Shown here piece after piece: positions 45,035 through 49,371 of a stretch of 49,371 nucleotides of DNA. Origin of the DNA: Sphingobacteriia bacterium. Lineage in GTDB: Bacteria > Bacteroidota > Bacteroidia > NS11-12g > UBA9320. Within the stretch, counting starts at the first letter, position 1; the number at the start of each line of letters is the position of its first letter. The position numbers were made by a program, and so were the translations under genes. The stretch lies in contig VMDK01000116.1 of assembly GCA_008080835.1 (NCBI GenBank), positions 1-49,371 on the forward strand. The letters run 5' to 3'. The notes beneath the pieces are model-generated. The model was not told the origin of the DNA and made no database searches. It saw nothing but the letters and a program-made list of their open reading frames with translations.

Positions 45035-46057
45035 TTAGTTCGCCGAATCTCCTACACAATACTTCTCGATCAATTCACGAGCCAATGCAGGTGTGTTCCT
45101 CCAACTGGAGCAGGCATCCGTCTTGTTTCCTGACTTGATCTGAGCCAACCCAAGATTGTAATACAACTCTTCCTTGTCTGAATAGCCTTTAGCCAATGCG
45201 GATTGAAATCCTTTGACTGCTTCACTCAGGCGACCGGCTTGCAAGGAATAATATCCGAGGAGATAAAGCTGATCTGCAGAACTAGTTGCCATATCCCCTT
45301 CTATTCCTCTCTTAAGGTCTTCCATGGCTGCTGCCCACTCCTCCTGTGTAGCATAAATGTCTGAGCGGAGTATATAACTGCGTGGGTCCTCATCGAGCAG
45401 TAGTGCCGTTGAGAGGTCTGCAATGGCTTTGTTATGCTCTCCCAAAGCAAAATAGATCCCTCCACGCATGCGATAGAGTTTGTGATCAGAAGGGGCTTTT
45501 GCAATGTGCTTGTTCAGTTCTTCTATGGAAGCAGATGTGTCACCGAGTTTGAGCAATACCTCTGAACGAATGAGATGCTTTTGCTCTGCGTCCCATTCAA
45601 GTTTCAGGAAGTTGGCATAGTCAGATCTCGCAGTCTCCAGGCCGCTTTGCATATGCTTGATCTCGGCTCTGGCTAACCAAGCCTGTGCTTCTTCCGGGTG
45701 AAACTCGAGATACTTGTTGTATTCATTCAAAGCACGATCGTAATCTTCTAGGGCTGCGAAAATGTATGCCTTATTGTAGTATATCTCTGTGAGTGCAGGC
45801 TCAAGCACCAATGCTTTGTTAAGATCTGCGAGTGCTTCTTCGAATTGGTCCAGTTCGGCGAATACCGATCCTCTTCCATAGTATGCCTCAGCAAATTCGG
45901 GGTCCGCTTGAATAGCTGCAGTATAATCCTTGATCGCTCCCAGAGAATTTCCTTCCTTCATTTTCGAATTGCCGGATTCGGTCAATTCCAAAGCACTTTG
46001 AGCCGATAATGAACAGCTCAAGGCAACCCACAACACTAAGGATAAAGCATACTTCAT
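45035..46057 (-). CDS. TPR-repeat protein with signal peptide
   Basis: Repeated AIKDYTAAIQADPEFAEAYYGRG / ALADLNKALVLEPALTEIYYNKAY modules. Confidence 0.9.
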   Translation of the reverse strand: MKYALSLVLWVALSCSLSAQSALELTESGNSKMKEGNSLGAIKDYTAAIQADPEFAEAYYGRGSVFAELDQFEEALADLNKALVLEPALTEIYYNKAYIFAALEDYDRALNEYNKYLEFHPEEAQAWLARAEIKHMQSGLETARSDYANFLKLEWDAEQKHLIRSEVLLKLGDTSASIEELNKHIAKAPSDHKLYRMRGGIYFALGEHNKAIADLSTALLLDEDPRSYILRSDIYATQEEWAAAMEDLKRGIEGDMATSSADQLYLLGYYSLQAGRLSEAVKGFQSALAKGYSDKEELYYNLGLAQIKSGNKTDACSSWRNTPALARELIEKYCVGDSAN

Positions 46058-46182
46058 AAAACAAATGTAGCCGAGAGTACTCTGTCAAAACATTCTGAAA
46101 GGTTCCGGTCTTCCACAGTACTTCCAAAATCGTACCGAATGAGATACAACCACAAGAATCAAGCAATGCTTATGTTTGAGAA

Positions 46183-46941
46183 ATGGAAAAGAAAGCAAGC
46201 CGATTATTCATGATCCTGGGTGGCTTCTTTGTCGCCAACGCACTTCTTGCCGAGTTCATAGGTGGTAAGATCTTCAGTGTAGAGCTTTCCCTGGGGTTTG
46301 ATCCTCTCCCTCTTCATATTTTCGGTTATGAGATCCCGTTCAATATGACTGCCGGAATACTCCTTTGGCCGGTTGTGTTCATTATGACCGACATCATCAA
46401 TGAATATTTCGGGAAAAAGGGTGTGCGATTCCTGAGCTATATGACTGCAGGACTGATCGCATACTGTTTCCTGATGATATACCTGGCTATTGAGCTGGTA
46501 CCTGCTGGATGGTGGGTAGGTAGCATGGCAGAGAACCAAGGGATACCTGACATCAACCACGCATTTGGCGTCATATTCGGACAAGGCATGTGGATCATAG
46601 CGGGCTCTTTGACGGCCTTTCTGGTTGGTCAGTTCATCGATGCGACCATTTTTGAGTGGTTCAAGAAAAGGACCGGTTCCAGGTTGCTTTGGCTACGAGC
46701 TACAGGGTCCACTCTGGTTTCCCAGTTAGTGGACACCTATATCGTACTGTTCATTGCCTTCTATATCGGTCAGGGATTCCCATTGCAGCAAGTGATCGCC
46801 ATTGGACTTGTAGGATATATCTACAAATTCATCGTGGCAGTCGTCCTCACGCCTACTCTGTATCTGCTTCACGCTGTGATCGACAGATACCTTGGAGAGG
46901 ATGAAGCACGGGAAATGGTCAAACGCAGTCTGGAAAGCTGA
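46183..46941 (+). CDS. Queuosine precursor transporter (YhhQ/VUT family)
   Basis: FVANALLAEFIGGKIF; WPVVFIMTDIINEYFGKKGVRFLSY; VGQFIDATIFEWFK; TLVSQLVDTYIVLFIAF. Confidence 0.92.
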   Translation: MEKKASRLFMILGGFFVANALLAEFIGGKIFSVELSLGFDPLPLHIFGYEIPFNMTAGILLWPVVFIMTDIINEYFGKKGVRFLSYMTAGLIAYCFLMIYLAIELVPAGWWVGSMAENQGIPDINHAFGVIFGQGMWIIAGSLTAFLVGQFIDATIFEWFKKRTGSRLLWLRATGSTLVSQLVDTYIVLFIAFYIGQGFPLQQVIAIGLVGYIYKFIVAVVLTPTLYLLHAVIDRYLGEDEAREMVKRSLES

Positions 46942-49371
46942 TCACTCAACAGCGATCTTCACGTTGACAGCATCTCCGTTGGTATCCTTGATACCCAAAA
47001 TGTAGAGTCCCTTATTCAATTCTTCCACCGAAACAACGGCACTTCCATTTTCCAGACAATCAGTTGTGATCACACGGCCACCGATATCTGTAAGCGTATA
47101 GCAAAGTTCACGTGCAATGATCTCATCACTGATCGTAAAGAACTTGCTCGCCGGATTAGGGTATACTCGAATTCCCATGGCTCCCAGTTCCGCAATACCG
47201 GTAAAATCAGGTAGATCGATCTCCTGTGAACCCTTCGACACACAGTTGCTGTTATCAGTCACTTCGAGATCAACAGTAACGGTTTTTCCACTGCTGCTTG
47301 CATAGTCGTGTACAGGTTGCTGCAAAACGCTGGTAAAGCCATCACCGAATTCCCAGAAATACTTCTGATAGAATTGTCCGTTTGGTATAAATGAATATTC
47401 GCTACCGCTTCGGCTGTACGTGAACCCGGCATCAGGATCGGGCACAACCCCGATGACTATGGTCTCCGAAGTGTCGATACAAGCGCCTTTCTGCACGATC
47501 ACGAACGCACTGTCCTGGTCCTTGAATAGGCTCTCGTAGTAGAAACTATCTGCTGTGATCTTCCGTACTTCATCATTTACATAGAAACGGTATTCGTCGT
47601 TACCAGATGTCGCAGAGAATCGCACCGAGTCATATGTACAGAACTCGTTCAACGGTTTTTGAGTTCGGAATCTCAATTGGCTGATCTCATCAACTTGAAC
47701 GTCGAGTGCATAATTTGCAGGTGGACATCCAAGTACGGAAGAGTCCTGAACTTGAAGCATATATGTTCTGCTTAATGAAGGAGTAAATGAAAAGATCGTA
47801 TCAGTGAAGGCAGAACCACCTTCGAAGTACATGGCATATTTCTGTTCACTCAGACCCATTACAGTAACAATGGCTGAGTCGCCTTTACATACTTCTTTTG
47901 GATAGTCGATCATGACTTCCAAGCTATCGCAAGTTCCACTCTTGCAAACCTGCATGGTGGTGGGGCCATAGTAACAAGGAGCCAGATCCAATGCCCGCAC
48001 ATACAGGGTTACATCTGTATTCGGACTCACTCCTGTAACCCGATGAGTGTGATTATACCTACCGGAACTAGGGAAATCCCAGACTGTTCCGTTGGTCGAA
48101 ACCTGATAACCATTATACTGATCAACGGGATCCCATTCAAAGGTGACCGTGAAAGGGGTTTTTGACGAACATTTCACTACCGGTGCCTTGACACGCTGCA
48201 CAACTTCTACGAAGGCTGTGTCGCTTGGATCGCTCCAACACCCGTTACTATTCTGAGCTATGACGTAGAATTCAGCGGAAGTGTCTACCTGGAAGTCGAA
48301 CACGTTGGTGTCACCACTTCCGATCATCGCTCCTCCTCTATACCAAACGAAAGAGTCCAACCCCTGAGTGGATGTGAGCTGCAGGGTTCCATTAGAGCAA
48401 ATACTGTCGTTCTGAGCGCTTGTTGTCAATGACGCCGTAGGCTTTGACAAATAGCTAACTGTGATCTCATTCGAGACTCTGGAACATCCATTATTGTCGG
48501 TAACGATCACATAATACTTACCGGCCTCTTTGACCCAGATCGCATTACCGGTCTGTTTATCGCTCCAGAGGTAAGTATTACCACTGACGTTCGGCACACT
48601 GATCATGACGCTGTCACCCGGACAAATGGATCGATTTCCTCCCTGGATAAATGCGGATGGACCGCGATTCACGCGTATGATCGCAGTATCCCAGTTCGAT
48701 TGTCCCAAGGCGTTCTTCACCCGCAATCGAGCGTAAAAAGTTCCGGCATTGTTATAATTCACTTTTGGTGCCGAATCTGTTGACTGTGATGGACTCCCGC
48801 CTGTGAATGTCCATTCAAACGAAGTAGGGCTTCCAGACCCTCCGGCTTTGAAGGAAGCTACCGAGCCTTGGCAAATATTTGTATCGTTGGTCACGATCTG
48901 AGCTTGAGGAAGCAGCGATGAAGGTGCGATCGTAAATATTTTCGCATAGATCGTGTCACCTGAAGTACCACTGTTACCGTTCGCAGCATTCAATGTCACG
49001 TAAAACTTAATGTCTCCAACGTTCGAAGAAGGGGCAGTCCATTGAAATGACCAATCTGTTTTGTTGGTGCTGGTAGCACTTGTGCCGTTATTGGTATGCT
49101 CCATGTACTGTCTGGTCTTTCCACTAACAGTTTTAGTCCGTCTTTGCGTGCGGTTATTGGTATTAGTGAAATCTCCTATCGGATCGTCATTTACATCCAA
49201 TGAGGTCACATTAAACCCGAATTTGGAAATACCCGGTTGGGCATATTCGATCTTGATGGTGTATGTGGAATCAGGCAAATAGCCATTTCCGGTAAAATCT
49301 CCGCTCAATTTTAGTGCTGAACTATATGAACCCGAATTCAAGCTAGCTGAGGAATGACAGGATGTACAGTT
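46942..49371 (-). CDS. Partial (5' end outside window) T9SS type A cargo protein: choice-of-anchor-like N-terminus with CTSCH motif, Ig-like and PKD domains
   Basis: Frame is open to the window edge: NCTSCHSSASLNSGSYSSALKLSGDFTGNGYLPDSTYTIKIEYAQPGISKFGFNVTSLD; PKD-like EWTFTGGSPSQSTDSAPKVNYNNAGTFYARLRV; C-term IRVYPNPASKFFTISDE...GLYILGI. Confidence 0.85.
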   Translation of the reverse strand, partial: NCTSCHSSASLNSGSYSSALKLSGDFTGNGYLPDSTYTIKIEYAQPGISKFGFNVTSLDVNDDPIGDFTNTNNRTQRRTKTVSGKTRQYMEHTNNGTSATSTNKTDWSFQWTAPSSNVGDIKFYVTLNAANGNSGTSGDTIYAKIFTIAPSSLLPQAQIVTNDTNICQGSVASFKAGGSGSPTSFEWTFTGGSPSQSTDSAPKVNYNNAGTFYARLRVKNALGQSNWDTAIIRVNRGPSAFIQGGNRSICPGDSVMISVPNVSGNTYLWSDKQTGNAIWVKEAGKYYVIVTDNNGCSRVSNEITVSYLSKPTASLTTSAQNDSICSNGTLQLTSTQGLDSFVWYRGGAMIGSGDTNVFDFQVDTSAEFYVIAQNSNGCWSDPSDTAFVEVVQRVKAPVVKCSSKTPFTVTFEWDPVDQYNGYQVSTNGTVWDFPSSGRYNHTHRVTGVSPNTDVTLYVRALDLAPCYYGPTTMQVCKSGTCDSLEVMIDYPKEVCKGDSAIVTVMGLSEQKYAMYFEGGSAFTDTIFSFTPSLSRTYMLQVQDSSVLGCPPANYALDVQVDEISQLRFRTQKPLNEFCTYDSVRFSATSGNDEYRFYVNDEVRKITADSFYYESLFKDQDSAFVIVQKGACIDTSETIVIGVVPDPDAGFTYSRSGSEYSFIPNGQFYQKYFWEFGDGFTSVLQQPVHDYASSSGKTVTVDLEVTDNSNCVSKGSQEIDLPDFTGIAELGAMGIRVYPNPASKFFTISDEIIARELCYTLTDIGGRVITTDCLENGSAVVSVEELNKGLYILGIKDTNGDAVNVKIAVE

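Noticed and set aside
1-49371. CRISPR array, rRNA operon, toxin-antitoxin or defence island
   Set aside because: No regularly spaced repeats, no rRNA sequence, and no Cas, toxin or complete restriction genes were found; the HsdR_N-like gene alone is not a defence system.

Overview
The window looks like a chromosomal segment from a Bacteroidota/Flavobacteriia-like bacterium. Supporting signs are several proteins with type IX secretion (T9SS) type A or type B C-terminal sorting domains, a Prx-DUF6952-Trx cluster, and a tig-clpP-clpX operon. Most of it is ordinary housekeeping: xseA/xseB, icd, hutI, gamma-carbonic anhydrase, peroxiredoxin, cyclophilin, M61 and M14 peptidases, DUF2797, lipid kinase, DUF4159, rsmE, MFS, clpX/clpP/tig, holA, HsdR_N-like, nhaD, GT2, TPR, queuosine-precursor transporter. 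The accessory material is concentrated in three places. (1) 14070-14726: a single AT-rich gene flanked by GTTGGCAAA / TTTGCCAAC and followed by an attC-like hairpin. This matches a solitary integron-type gene cassette carrying a T9SS cargo protein. (2) 15127-15927: a tRNA-Pro/tRNA-Arg/tRNA-Ser cluster. Here a GIY-YIG nuclease gene sits between an intact tRNA-Arg and an interrupted copy of the tRNA-Arg 5' region, and the nuclease ORF ends inside the tRNA. A similar broken tRNA-Pro 5' copy lies nearby, and both broken copies are joined to short CGCC-N3-GGCG palindromes. (3) 33438-34404: a RAYT/IS200-like transposase next to two ~200-bp units bounded by palindromes with an ATGAAT/ATTCAT centre (REP/BIME-like). 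Other points of interest are an orphan T9SS sorting domain after xseB, a DUF2797 protein that appears to lack its cysteine clusters, and a tandem-AAA+ CbbX/SpoVK-like protein with a duplicated N-terminal beta domain. All calls were made by reading the sequence; no database searches were run.
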